Origin: Fagopyrum homotropicum | Taxonomy: Eukaryota; Streptophyta; Magnoliopsida; Caryophyllales; Polygonaceae | Direction of reading: 5' to 3' | Length of the DNA stretch: 64,000 nt | Assembly (NCBI GenBank): GCA_033239125.1 | Contig: BSWB01000002.1 | Span: 54,471,001-54,535,000, forward strand | Shown here: positions 1 through 11,513 of the stretch, piece by piece | Layout of the letters: the number at the start of each line of letters is the position of its first letter | Position numbering within the stretch: position 1 is the first letter of the stretch | Made by a program: the position numbers and the translations under genes | The notes under the pieces: generated by a model | What the model saw: only the letters and a program-made list of their open reading frames with translations | Databases searched by the model: none | What the model was told of the DNA's origin: nothing

Positions 1-2
1 TT

Positions 3-291
3 GTTTTGACCCGACCCGTTTGAACCCGAGCTTGTTGTGACCGACCCGAACTGACCCGTTGACCCCTTTTGACACCGCTATCTAGAACCGAGCTAAACCG
101 ACCCGTTATGACCCGAGAACCGGGGCTACCCGATAACCCGTTATAACCCGAATAATCGATACCCGGCCCAAACCGACCCAACCCGAACCAATCCGGTTAT
201 GAACCAAGCCTTTTTTTGACCCGACCCGTTTCAACCCGAGCTTGTTGTGACCAGACCCGAACCCGACCCGTTGGCCCCGTTTGACACCTCT
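3..291. repeat. ACCCG-rich repeat, two ~75-bp copies
   Basis: Two near-identical blocks (about 3-78 and 216-291) share the order 'gacccgacccgttt', 'acccgagcttgttgtgacc' and 'tttgacacc'. The DNA between them is made of degenerate ACCCG/AACCCG words. It has no coding potential. It lies toward the left end of the interior of E1 or of DNA flanking it; which of the two cannot be decided here. Confidence 0.7.
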
Positions 292-1556
292 ACGTGTAAC
301 TCACCTTCATAAGCTTAACCACTCTTCCTTGATGTCTTTCAAGTGCACCTTCCCAAATATTATAGCCTTAGCTAACATCCACCCGTGTTCCTATTGGTTG
401 GTATCTTAAGTCTTTCGATCAAAGCTTCTTGTTTCCTCTTTCATCTTCTCGAACCATCATATATATGCACTTCCTTCTTCTTGGCTTTTCTTAGTCGTGT
501 CGTCATAATGGAAACCGGTCAACTCCACGTGAATCCCTATCATTCCCTTCTTCTCATAACTCTCGTAATGTTGACACTTCACTTATTGGTACCTTGTAAG
601 CTTAACTTACGGTATCTTAAATCTTTCGCACATGGTTCCATCACTTTTCTCATCTTGACTCCAAAGCTTAGGATAGTCTAAGTAAAGCTTCACTTTTTTT
701 TTGAGGAATACCGCCTTTAACATTACTAGAGTGTACACGTCTCCTCTCTTATTCGCATATTTAGTTGCCCACGCGTCTTCTTGAAGAACTATAAGTTCGT
801 TATCTCTATTGGTCTCGTTGTCGTTCAATCATGGCTTCTTTATAACCAGTTATATACCTTAACGTTGCTCTCTTTACTTGTATTGCTTCCATCTCGAATT
901 CTCTTAAGTTGACTCAAAGTTCCCTTCTATTTGTTCGTCCTTGCCGCTAATGTCCTCTTTATTCTTCAAATGGTCTCTTTGACATCCCCAAAAGGAGTCC
1001 GATGAATCGCCAGGGTGTTCGCCAAAACATGATGCTCAACTCGGTACTTGAGCATACTCATCATCGTATGTATACTATCCTAATCCCAAAAAGGCGTTTG
1101 TCCAAGGACAATGATAGCTTCTTGTCATCTTAGCTATAAGGTCCAATACTACTAATATAATACAAGCATACCATATGTGTATGTATATATAATTATATAT
1201 ATATAAGTCCTAGGTTCACATTATCACTAATATATCACATCCGGAAGTCCAATACAAAAATACAAGGTCCAAACATGTACTATAGTCCACACATATTCAC
1301 TATACATATAAATCAAGCCATCATGCAACTACAATCCACATATACTATACATACCTACATATCTATATATATATATATATATATATATAAATCCAATAAA
1401 CTAAGCTGCCGAGATCCGTGGAAGAAGTGGCGGTCCGTACATTCTACCCCGACTCATGCATGTGATTTGAAAACAAAAAGTCAAAACCCGTGTGGGTTCT
1501 GTTTATTCCTCATTCGGCCTTTAGAAGATTGCGAGTGCGATTGTTGTCAACCTAGG
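292..1556 (-). pseudogene. Decayed interior of minus-strand gypsy element E1
   Basis: This stretch lies just inside the primer-binding site of E1 and should hold its leader and gag region, read on the minus strand. No intact frame or recognisable domain is visible. The part at about 280-850 is homologous, in opposite orientation, to 45802-46330 (element G): both contain the words for 'ataacgaact' and 'ttcttcaagaagacgcgtgg'. The longest piece, an open stretch of 73 codons at 607-828 on the minus strand, is not a family I recognise. An (AT)n microsatellite lies at about 1360-1390. The leader next to the PBS (about 1400-1556) resembles the equivalent leader of E2 (about 43570-43733). Confidence 0.5.
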
Positions 1557-1568
1557 GCTTTGATACCA
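1557..1568 (-). other. Primer-binding site of E1 (tRNA-iMet type)
   Basis: Read on the minus strand, the 12 bases match TGGTATCAGAGC, the complement of the plant initiator tRNA-Met 3' end, with one change (TGGTATCAAAGC). They lie four bases from the LTR terminus TGTTACA. The same site is present in F (19193-19204), E2 (43734-43745) and H (50221-50232). Confidence 0.85.
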
Positions 1569-1572
1569 CTTT

Positions 1573-3547
1573 TGTAACACCCTGAATCTGCGGGACTCGG
1601 GATGCTACGGGTTGGGACCTCACAATGGGTCCCGACCCTTAGCTTGACAACAATTTCACCGGACCTTTCCAACATGGCACAAATAAAGGCAAACTCATAA
1701 ATCAATTTTAATGCAAATGATAAGAAACCCGAAAGAATGCAACAACAACTTCAGCCGAGGTACAACTTAAGCCAAACGTCAAACAAGCGGCACACGAAAC
1801 ATAATAACCGAAAGACCAAAACACAAGACAACCCCAACTCAAAACCGTTCCTAAAATGTACGGACCCTTGCTGCCCACCCTTCCGGATCTCTCGAAGCAT
1901 GCCTAACCTGCAAGGCAAACTACAACATTCGGTATAAAACCGTTAGTTCACATTCGAAGCATTAGAATTAAAGGGGAAAGGCACAAACACAATTAATTCA
2001 ACATAGTCACACAACATACTCAAAGCACACAAATCCGGTTTATTATCTTTATTTATTAAGTCATATCCCGTTCTAGTTTCACTTCTTTTGTGACACGAGA
2101 ATCCTCCGAAACTCGCCTCGGTCCCTTCTTCAGGCAATGGAACGGTCGGATGCCTCCGACCGTCTAACCAGCATGGTCCAGTCGCCGAGATCCCCCTAGC
2201 TCTCACGGGGAGCCAGGCAGTGATGTCACCGCCCGTTATCATACACTTGGGCCAAATAATATAAAGGTCGGTAATCCTATTGCCGGTTTAGTTGTTATAA
2301 ACAGTAAAATAATAAACACACACCACCCAACACACAATAATGCTAATACAAAGTATACGAGCTAAGTAAGTCCGAAGACTTACCTCGTCATCACACTCAT
2401 CTCATAACACTCTCGCTTCCTTAGGGGAGGAAGACCATAACCTGCTCACAAGAAGATAACTATATCAATAACTCGCTCAACTCAAGAAGTCTTACACTTC
2501 TACACAAATGATCTACACGAGATAGAAGTCCTTAGACTTCTACACTTCTACACAAATGTTAAGTTTTAGTATCATGCTCACATCTCACTCAACACAAGAT
2601 AGAAGTCCTTAGACTTCTAGACCCTATGATCTCGCAAGATCATAACCAATAGCATATACTAGGATAACAACTCCTAATCCAAACAAACTCAACGGTAACA
2701 ACACCATGTTAGGATACACATATCCTAGCCCATAAACTCAACAATCATATACTCCAAATCTCAAACCTCACAAGCCTCATAAGATAAGATCAATGCCTCA
2801 AGTCTTACAACATTTCACAATCCTCAAACACTCACCTAAGGCCCATAACCACTACTTGGTATTCACTCTAAGTTATGCTAGATTATCCAGCCTAACATGA
2901 TACTAAAACTTAACATAACTAGATCGAGGGGAAAGAATACTCACACGACGTCAAAGGACGGAAGTCGTTCAACATATGTCGACTTGGACTCGTTAGGCCT
3001 TTATCGGGGCGCTTCCGAACCTAGCACCAAACTAAACAAATTTAGCGTATAAGCTAAATTTGAACGGAATAAAGAACATATATAATATAAGGAAAACCCC
3101 ACTTTTAAAACTCAAGTTTAAATCGTAAATATAATTCCGGGCAAATTGTATAACATCATAAACCCAAGGTAAAACTCGTTTTCAAAGCCAACGTTAAAAT
3201 CCCGTAATTTAATCTTTGAGTCATAACTCGGAATCAATCCAACATGAGCATAATATATATGGTATGTATAAAAAGAATATAATTTCAAGTAAATTCCAAA
3301 TTTAAAACCCATAGAAATATTGTCAAGGGCAATTTATGAAATGCTAGAAAATTGTGTCATAAATTGTAAACAAATCCTTGGGCTATTTCCTGTAATTTAT
3401 TCCAGCAGGGGTAATATTACAAGTTTCCAAAATTAAGGCCAAATATATAATTGCAAAACAGTGCGTAAAATCTGTAATTACATAGAAAATGGGTGGGGCC
3501 AGATTTTAAATTAGGGCAAAGGTTATCTCTTCAACTTTCTGTCATAT
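1573..3547 (-). repeat. LTR of E1, PBS-side part (interrupted by element A)
   Basis: On the plus strand the LTR begins TGTAACACCC and, after removing element A and one target-duplication copy, continues at 16662 and ends ...GCGTTACA at 17630, giving about 2.95 kb with TG/CA ends. The first ~120 bases match the start of the E2 LTR (43750) and, as reverse complement, the end of the F LTR (about 19100-19189). The three elements are therefore related gypsy families with similar U5 ends. The remainder is AT-rich with no coding frame. Confidence 0.75.
3543..3547. repeat. Target site duplication of element A, left copy
   Basis: The bases catat immediately precede the 5' LTR of A and recur at 16657-16661 immediately after its 3' LTR. 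A 5-bp duplication is normal for Ty3/gypsy integrases and fixes the outer limits of A. Confidence 0.88.
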
Positions 3548-3844
3548 TGTTAGAATGAAATATTGTGATATTTTAGGCACGTTTTCTAGATGTATTTCAC
3601 CCATTATAGTGCTCATTGATAAAGCATTGAGGCAATTTATAGCTATTTTGTCTACATTGTCGATATAGAGGTCTACATAAGCTTTGTGTTGATTGTAGGC
3701 GAATAAGAGCTAAAACCGAACGAATTAAGAGAGGATAGAGATGAATTGAGCACATCCAAGGATTGAGGACACCACAAAGAAGCTAAGGAAGATGCTAGGA
3801 TGAGGAATGGCACAAAACAAAGGGAATTACGAGCAACCTATGCT

Positions 3845-4012
3845 TCCACGCTCTAAAATACGGCCGTAATGAAGTCCACGCTCTAAACCACGACCGTGGA
3901 ACTTGGCAACATGAACGTGGAGCATTCCAGAGAGTCACACGGTATAAAGTATGGTCGTGGAAGTTATGAAGAACAGTCATCCACTTCCACGCTCTAAACC
4001 ACGGCCATGGAA
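3845..4012 (+). promoter_or_regulatory. Palindrome cluster upstream of LTR TATA box (element A)
   Basis: Three bipartite units occur, each built as TTCCACG or TCCACG, then CTCTAAA, then a palindrome: TACGGCCGTA (3859-3868), CCACGACCGTGG (3888-3899) and CCACGGCCATGG (3999-4010). Further half-sites ('cacacggta', 'atggtcgtgg') fill the gap. In the 3' LTR the last two are perfect CCACGGCCGTGG (15334-15345 and 15445-15456), so the 5' copies have decayed at CpG-containing positions. Position just before the TATA box suggests an enhancer-like protein-binding array; that role is inferred. Confidence 0.7.
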
Positions 4013-4105
4013 CTGCATGAAACCGTGATTTAGGCAATCTTTTGATGAATAAAATATAGACACATTGTCTACGCACGTGGGCCGGATGTTTATTCTATCT
4101 TTCCA

Positions 4106-4113
4106 TATAAAAG
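4106..4113 (+). promoter_or_regulatory. TATA box of the A 5' LTR
   Basis: TATAAAAG lies about 95 bp downstream of the palindrome cluster. Equivalent boxes are at 15552 (A 3' LTR), 22582 and 34067 (B). Transcription should start roughly 25-35 bp downstream, which would make the rest of the LTR R-U5 leader. Confidence 0.7.
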
Positions 4114-4580
4114 GACTGAAGGAGAGAGATTTCGGAACCTTCGCTTACGCTTGCTTGCATGTGCCTAGGGTTTCATTGGACGTGCGGAGATTGCCATTTT
4201 GCAACGGAGATTTGCGAAGGCTTGAAGATTTGGAAGTTGTGGTTTGTCCTTAGGTTTGATTAGAAGATGGATTGACATCCCGTTCTTCGTTCTTATCAAG
4301 GATTGTGATTGGTTTGTGTTATTCCAATTCTGATATACATTATAATCTTTTTTGTGGATTTGAGATTGATTTGAAGTATATTGAAGGTTTTCGAAAGTTT
4401 TCATCTTTCATTCTTCTTAATCTTGAATTTGATATCATAATGACAGTTGTTGGCTAAAACCCTTTAGCAATTCTAAGGTGAAAGGTTGATAGTTGTGGCT
4501 TAGATGATGATAGATTGATCGTAAACAGATTGGACCCTGAGAGTTAGAGAGATTTCGCCAAAGAGCCAGAATCACGGCCT

Positions 4581-4613
4581 GTTCTTGAGGTTCCACGGCC
4601 GTGGAACTCAAGA
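4581..4613 (+). promoter_or_regulatory. Extended inverted repeat in the A leader
   Basis: The 16-bp perfect palindrome TTCCACGGCCGTGGAA (4591-4606) is flanked by TTCTTGAG on the left and CTCAAGA on the right, which pair with each other, so the whole stretch can form a hairpin of about 15 bp with one bulged base. A CCGTAATTT half-site follows 12 nt after the palindrome. B has the same arrangement at 23161-23194. Confidence 0.75.
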
Positions 4614-5218
4614 TCCACCCGTAATTTATGTCAGTTTACGAACCTTGGTTTTACTTTAATCCAAAGTTAAAGATTTGCTTTAACTTAGTCTTGGCTTGCC
4701 TTTTCTTGGTAGTAGTGAAGCCTCAACAACCTCTACTTCGATTTTGAGTGTCACAACCTTAATCGGTTTAGTTAGTCTTGATCCTTGGGTTACAAGTTTG
4801 GGCATTTGATATTAATTCTTGTCTTTAGATCCCTTCTATACTGAAGCCTCAACAACCTTTATAGCGAGTGTCTTTAGATAAGTCATATAAAGCCTTGGAA
4901 CTTCACCGTACATTGCTTTACCTTAGTATACTTTTGCAACTCTTAACTTTGTCCTTTGTTCTTTAGTATATCTTGAATCGATTGCCACAATTAGATACCT
5001 GGATCTATAGGGTTGCTGTTTTTCCAATATTTGCAAAGCTTCATACATTTACTTGCTTGACGATTTATAACTGGATTTAACCCCCCAAATCCCTGTGTTC
5101 GATACTCTGGAATTCTTGCTTAACTACGTTGATCCGTACACTGCGGGTTCGCTTGCTTGATTCTAGTTTTATAAATTTAAAGCTTATTTGCACGCACACT
5201 AAGTGGCGAACAAGTTTT

Positions 5219-5236
5219 TGGCGCCGTTTCCGGGGA
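5219..5236 (+). other. Primer-binding site of A (tRNA-Asp type)
   Basis: TGGCGCCGTTTCCGGGGA is complementary to the 3' end of plant tRNA-Asp with one mismatch and starts six bases after the LTR. tRNA-Asp priming is characteristic of Athila-lineage elements. Confidence 0.85.
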
Positions 5237-5338
5237 TTTGGTCTAGGCCGAATTCGGTTGCCGGTTGTCAAGCTTGGGAGCTTAGCTCTTGTTATTTGAT
5301 ATCTCTTGTGAGTGATATTTGCAGGTTACTTTAGGTAT

Positions 5339-8300
5339 ATGCGCAGGTCTAGGAACAACACGGACCTCTTACCTCTTGATCAAGAACTTGAGAAGACTTT
5401 GATGAAGAAGCTCAAGGAAAGAAAGATGGCCGAAGAAAGAGAACGAGATTACCAAACAGAGTTAGCGGAATCCGAAGCTCAACTTAGATGGAGTGAGAGG
5501 ACTCGCAAGGAGGAATCGGAGCACCATCAATCGAAAGTTGATGATCTAACGGATATGATATTTCAAATGATGGTGGAATTAAGCGATCTTAAGAAGAAGA
5601 AGAGCAGGAAATCGTCAAGATCGGTTAGAGCCCATTCATCCGACGAGGATCGCGACTCTTCCATGCCACCACTAGAAGACATTGATCCGACGATCAATGC
5701 GAACCCATTTGCTCCACGGGCAGCCGCCAATCGTCGTGTTCCAGCTGGGAATGCGAGAGCTACCCGTGTAGATGGAGAGCCAAGGACTCTTAGCCAAAGG
5801 ATGGATCCCATTCAGCAATCACGTCGCTTAGGTGTGAACTTTGATGCTGATGATATGCAAGGGTTTAGCTTCAACCCACAAGTTATTACCATCGTTCGCC
5901 AAAATCAGTTTGCAGGAACGAGTGCTGAATCTCCACATCAAAATTTACAAAATTTTGAGGTCATGATGGAGACAATGAAGCCAAAGAATGCAACCACTAA
6001 GAACTACAAGATCAAGCCATTCTTCTTCTCTTTGAAAGGGAAGGCTTTATCTTGGTATCAAGCTCTTCCAAATGGGAGACTTAACACATGGGAGGATCTT
6101 TCCGCGGAATTCCTCACCAAATTCTTTCCGCCATCCAAGACGGCGGAGTTGAGAGGTAAGATTAATGCGTTTTCTATGAGATCTAACGAAAGTTTGTTCC
6201 AATCTTGGGAAAGATTTCAGGACTTATTATTGGATTACCCGCACCATGGCATTTCAAAATTGGGTTTATTGGAGATATACTATAAGGGGCTGGATGTGGA
6301 AACACAATTCAAGCTCCAATCTCTTTTATGTGGTACATTCATCGACATGAGGGAAGATGACGCTTGAGACATCATTGAGAAACAAGCCCGAGTCATAGAA
6401 AAGTATTCTCACCGGAAAGTAGAAGCAAATCAAGTGGAGCAAGGAGCAAAATTATCACAAGCCGCTCAAACTCAAATCTTTTCTCTCAATACCGAGATTA
6501 AAGAGTTGAAGGAAGCCATTAAAACAAATTTCCCAAAGCAAAAGGGACAAGATGTGGGTTATTTAGGAAACAACAATAACCACAATGGGAATGAGAATAC
6601 AAATCGCAACAACCAGAACAACAACCGGAACAATTGGAACAACAATAACAACAACCGGAATAACGGCTGGAACAACAATAGGGGTTCAAACAACAACAAT
6701 TGGCGGTCCAACCAACAACACAATTCCGGTAATTCTTATCCTAATTCAGGAAATTCACTAACTCCACCTTCTTCTTCTTCCATTCCCATGAAAAGCCAGG
6801 AACAAGCATCTACTAACGGAAGCACTTCGGGGAAAGAGAAGTCCGATCCCATGTTGGAAACAATCTTGGGAAAGCTTCAAGGATTGGAGACTCGCATCAT
6901 TAAGCTCGATGATCACATTACTAAGGTTGATAAAGCCCAAAAGGTTTTAGAAAACCAAATGTTTAGTCAAGCTGAAGAAGTTCCAAGGAATCAAGGAAAA
7001 CTTCCAGGAAAGACGGAGGATAAACCAAAGGGAAGGGTGATGGCAATCACCACTAGGAGCGGAGCAACAACCATCGACCCGCAACCTAAGTTTGTAGAAG
7101 TCCCCGCCGAAAAGGAGAAAGTAAAGAGAAAGGAGAAGGAAGATGTCTACGTTCCTCCTCCAACTTTTAAACCTCCCCTACCATTCCCGCAATCTAGAGC
7201 AAGAGCGCGTCTAGACAAGCAATTCGGTAAGTTTATTGAACTCATGAGCAAACTGCATATTAATATACCCTTCATTGATGCAATTGTAGGTATGCCAACT
7301 TATGAAAAGTTCCTGAAGGAGATCCTCTCTAACAAAAGAAAATTAGAGGATTTTGGAGAGGTCAAGATGAGTTCGGATTCATCGGATCTCATCAAGACAA
7401 TGAACGAGAAGATGCCCCCAAAGCTAAAGGATCCGGGGTCATTTTGTATTCCCATAGGAGTGGGAGATGTCACATATGATGCATTATGTGATTTAGGAGC
7501 AAGCGTGAGCATCATTCCGCTTGCCTTATTGAGGAAGATCGGTTTAGGCGAACCTAAGCCGGTGAAGATGACATTGTACATGGCGGATCGATCCATAACT
7601 CGTCCCATCGGTATAGTTTAAGACGTCCCGGTCAAGCTTGGTAAGTTCTATGTTCCTATAGACTTTGTTGTGCTTGACATTCCTATAGATAGTCCAGTCC
7701 CGATCATACTCGGAAGACCGTTTCTTGCAACATCCAGTTGCATAGTTGATTGCAAGAATGCTAGACTCGCCTTCGACATAGGAGAAGAAAAGGTAGAGTT
7801 CGTTCTCTCCACTTTGGTGAAGGAACCAACTTTCGATGAGGATATATTCAACATCCATGACGAAGAGCTATCTAGAGAGGAGGTAAGTTCGATTCTCTTC
7901 AAAGATCGCTTGCAAAAAGTTATTTCTATGAGCATTATGGATATAGGGGAAGAAGAGGCATGCAATGATAAAATTGAAGCTTTAGAGAAGCAAAAAGAAG
8001 TGTATGAAGAAGAATTTGAGAAACTCTACGATGGGTCAGAAAACGTACGAAATCACGGCCAGTCGTGCTATTCCACGGCTGTGGAATCTACCAACATGAC
8101 CGTAATAAGCTATTCAAAGGACTCCAGTAAGTTACACGGCCAAAACCACCGCTGTGGAACAAACAGAGGCACCGTAATTGACTTCCACGCCCAAAACCAC
8201 GGCCGTGGAGGGAACAGGGGAGCCGTAATTTTGGGTGAGTCTGAAGGAGATTGTATCTTCTCCACCACTTCTCTTGACTCTTCTCCAACACCTTCTACAT

Positions 8301-11269
8301 CCTTAGACACTTCTAAGGAAGCATCGGCTAACCCTCAAGAGACATTAGAGACTCCTATAGTGATGGAATTGAAGCCACTTCCTACACATCTAAGGTATGC
8401 ATTTCTAGGACCTAATTCTACCTTTCCGGTAATTGTTTAGTTCCGATTTGAGTATTGATGAACATAGTAAGCTCATGGATGTTCTTAAGAAACATAGGAA
8501 AGCCTTAGGGTATACTATAGAGGATCTAGTAGGAATCAAACCTTCACTATGCATGCATAAGATCCTAATGGAAGAAGACTTTAGAACTTCGCGACAACCT
8601 CAAAGGCGGTTAAATCCGACCATGAAGGAGGTTGTCAAGAAAGAAATTCTTAAACTACTTGATGCAGGTATCATCTACCCTATCCCCGATAGCAAGTGGG
8701 TGAGTCCCGTACAGGTAGTCCCAAAGAAGGGACGAATGACGGTCATCACCAATAAAAACAATGAACTCATTCCAACACGAACCGTAACTGGATGGAGGAT
8801 GTGCATAGATTACCGGAAGCTAAACAACGCCACGAGGAAGGATCACTTCCCACTACCCTTCATCGATCAAATGCTTGAGAGGTTAGCACAACACTCACAC
8901 TTTTGCTATCTTGACGGTTATAGTGGTTTCTTTCAGATCCCGATACATCCGGACGATCAAGAGAAGACCACATTCACGTGTCCGTGGGGAACGTTTGCGT
9001 ATAGGAGAATGCCGTTTGGACTTTGCAACGCCCCAGCCACCTTTCAAAGTGCATGATGGCTATCTTCTCGGAGTACATAGAGGAGATCATGGAGGTCTTT
9101 ATGGATGATTTCTCCGTTTATGGTTCTTCTTTTGATAACTGTCTTTCTAACCTTGCTCTTGTGTTACAAAGGTGTGAAGATATTAACCTAGTTCTTAATT
9201 GGGAGAAGTGTCAATTTATGGTGAAAGAGGGCATTGTATTAGGACACTTGATCTCTAGTAGAGGGATTGAAGTGGATAAGGCTAAGATATAGACTATAGA
9301 AAAGCTTCCTCCCCCAACTTCGGTGAAAGGAATAAGAAGTTTTCTAGGACATGTTGGATTCTATAGGCGTTTTATAAAGGATTTCTCCAAGATATCAAAA
9401 CCACTTACTAATTTATTGATGAAGGATGTAGTTTTTGATTTCTCGCAGGAATGCTTAGATGCGTTTAATATGATTCGGGAAGCTCTAATCTCAGCCCCAA
9501 TTATCCAACCTCCGGATTGGAATCTTCTATTTGAGGTTATGTGTGACGCAAGTGACGTAGCCATAGGGGCTGTGCTTGGGCAAAGAGAGGAAGGACGAAC
9601 CCATGCTATATACTACGCAAGCAAGACGCTAGATGAAGCGCAACTCAACTACGCCACTACCGAGAAGGAATTTTTTGCAATTGTATATGCATTTGAAAAG
9701 TTTCGCTCTTATGTTGTAGGTGCTAAGGTGATTGTGTACACGGATCATGTTGCGATCCGGTATTTGCTTGCAAAGAAAGATGCGAAACCAAGGCTGATTA
9801 GATGGATTCTTCTCCTACAAGAATTCGATCTAGAGATCCGTGACAAGAAAGGTTCGGAAAATTCTGTTGCAGATCATTTGAGTCGTCTACCACATCTAGA
9901 GGACGACCATCTACCTATAGATGACTCCTTTCCGGACGAGCATTTACATATCATAGAGGAGTGCATCAATGTGATCACCAAAAGTAAGGAACCATGGTTT
10001 GCTGATTTTGTTAACTATTTGGTTTGCCAGGAATTACCACCCGGATTATCCTACGCACAAAGAAAGAAGTTCTTTAAGGATGTTCGGGAATACTTTTGGA
10101 ACGAACCTCTCCTCTTTAAGAGAGGTCCGGACGGCATCATTCGGCGCTGTGTACCAGAAGATGAGATGCAAAGTGTCATCCGTCATTGTCATTCACTACC
10201 TTGTGGAGGACACGCTAGTTCGAACAAGACTAGCGCTAAGGTATTGCAATCTGGATTCTTTTGGACTACTTTATTTAAAGATGTGCCAACCTTTGTTTCC
10301 TGCTGCGATGCTTGTCAAAGAACAGGGAACATATCTAGGAGAAACGAGATGCCTCTTAACAACATTCAAGAGGTGGAGATCTTTGACGTTTGTGGAGTAG
10401 ATTTCATGGGACCTTTCCCATCATCTTGTGGAAACCAATACATACTTTTAGCCGTGGATTATGTTTCGAGATGGGTTGAAGCAATTGCCTCTCCCACCAA
10501 TAATGCCATGGTTGTGGTTAAGTTCTTTAACAAGACCATCTTCCCACGATTTGGGACACCACAGACTATCATTAGTGATGGAGGTTCTCACTTCATTGCC
10601 CGACGTTTCGAAGCTCTCTTAGCTAAGTATAGGGTAACTCACAAAATCGCCACCCCTTACCATCCACAAACTAGTGGACAAGTGGAGATCTCAAACCGGG
10701 AGATTAAAGGGATCCTAGAGAAAACGGTTTCAAGGACGAGGAAGGATTGGTCTTTGAAGCTAGATGACGCATTATGGGCATACCGGACTGCATATAAGAC
10801 TCCCATCGGAACAACACCATATAACCTTGTGTATGGGAAGTCTTTTCACTTGCCGGTAGAATTGGAGCATAAGGCGTATTGGGCGATAAAGTGGTTGAAC
10901 TTCAGCATGAAGGAAGCGGGAGAGAAGCGTCTCTTGGACCTCAATGAGCTTGAAAAACTTCGCTTGAACGCCTACAAAAACGCCATGAGCTATAAACAAA
11001 GAGCGAAGCGTTGGCATGATAAGCATATCATCCCAAATGACCTCAAAGAAGGAGATCAAGTTCTCCTCTTAAATTCAAGGCTTCGTCTCTTTCCAGGTAA
11101 GCTTAAATCTCATTGGACTGGACCTTATCTAATCAAACGTGTTTTTTCCCATGGTGCAGTTGAAGTATGGGGTGAAAAGGGCGGAAGCTTTAAGGTGAAC
11201 GGTCAACGACTCAAGAAGTATACACCGGACCTCCAAGCTGAAGAGTTCGCGCCCACCACACTCGAATAA
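5339..11269 (+). pseudogene. Gag-pol polyprotein of A, broken
   Basis: The frame starts at ATG 5339 (MRRSRNNTDLL), the same start as B and D. Order: charged coiled N-terminus, retrotransposon gag domain (about 5900-6350), Asn-rich tract without zinc knuckle (about 6560-6740), aspartic protease with D-L-G-A-S at about 7489, reverse transcriptase with F-M-D-D at about 9100, RNase H, integrase with zinc-binding and D,D,E core, ending at TAA 11269. Lesions relative to B: nonsense TGA 6365, TAA 7619 and TAG 9290, a one-base insertion near 8433 and a one-base deletion near 9050. The last 648 codons (9323-11269) are open. Replication proteins cannot be made from this copy as one product. Confidence 0.93.
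8041..8240 (+). promoter_or_regulatory. Palindrome cluster inside pol of A
   Basis: Between the protease and reverse transcriptase codons lie TTCCACGGCTGTGGAA (8071-8086), an imperfect copy at about 8135-8160, and CCACGGCCGTGG (8197-8208), followed 12 nt later by CCGTAATTTT. The half-site 'aatcacggcc' opens the cluster at about 8051. The encoded linker is Gly/His/Arg/Ser-rich and differs strongly between A, B and D, as expected of a spacer that tolerates inserted DNA motifs. Confidence 0.65.
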
Positions 11270-11278
11270 GTGAGAATA

Positions 11279-11334
11279 TGGTCTAGGTACGGACCTTAAA
11301 TAAGCGCTTCTTGGGAGGCAACCAAAGGTATTGC
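11279..11334 (+). other. Conserved structured block after pol stop (A)
   Basis: About 10 nt after the pol stop is a block shared by A, B, C and the more distant D. It contains GGTC-(8 nt)-GACC and then CTTGGG-(6 nt)-CCCAAG, here CTTGGG with CCAAAG. Both can form short hairpins. It is non-coding in all four copies. A role in RNA processing or translation of the downstream ORF is possible but unproven. Confidence 0.65.
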
Positions 11335-11513
11335 ACTTACGTTTTTGTTTTTGATTCATAGATTTGAATAGTTTAGACGTTTTTGTTTTGTTTTGCCTTC
11401 GATACCTTCCGGTATGTTCGTGTTTTTGGATGTAGGATCAGTGGAAGAGAAAGGGAAAAGGAAAGGTTTGAAGAAAATTGACGAAACTTGGACTTTGGCA
11501 CATTATAGAGAGT

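Larger units (their letters stand above)
3548..5212 (+). repeat. 5' LTR of element A
   Basis: It begins TGTTAGAATG and ends GGCGAACA. The order of parts is U3 with a palindrome cluster (3845-4012), TATA box (4106-4113), and a long leader holding a conserved 5-codon open frame (ATG 4440), an extended hairpin (4581-4613), and two copies of GAAGCCTCAACAACCT at 4717-4732 and 4843-4858. The 1.1-kb region from TATA to PBS has no long reading frame. Confidence 0.92.

Noticed and set aside
1557..1568. tRNA gene at PBS-like sequences
   Set aside because: Only 12-18 bases match the tRNA 3' end; they abut LTR ends and have no tRNA cloverleaf.
3845..4012. CRISPR-like array because of repeated short words with spacers
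   Set aside because: Eukaryotic LTR context, irregular spacing, degenerate repeats and no cas genes; better seen as binding-site cluster.
5563..5811. Antisense frames within gag-pol of A, B and D
   Set aside because: They mirror sense codon usage of gag-pol and change freely between copies.
8041..8240. Intron between protease and RT (as in Ogre elements) to explain the odd linker
   Set aside because: B reads straight through in frame with sensible codons, and no convincing donor-branch-acceptor set is present.
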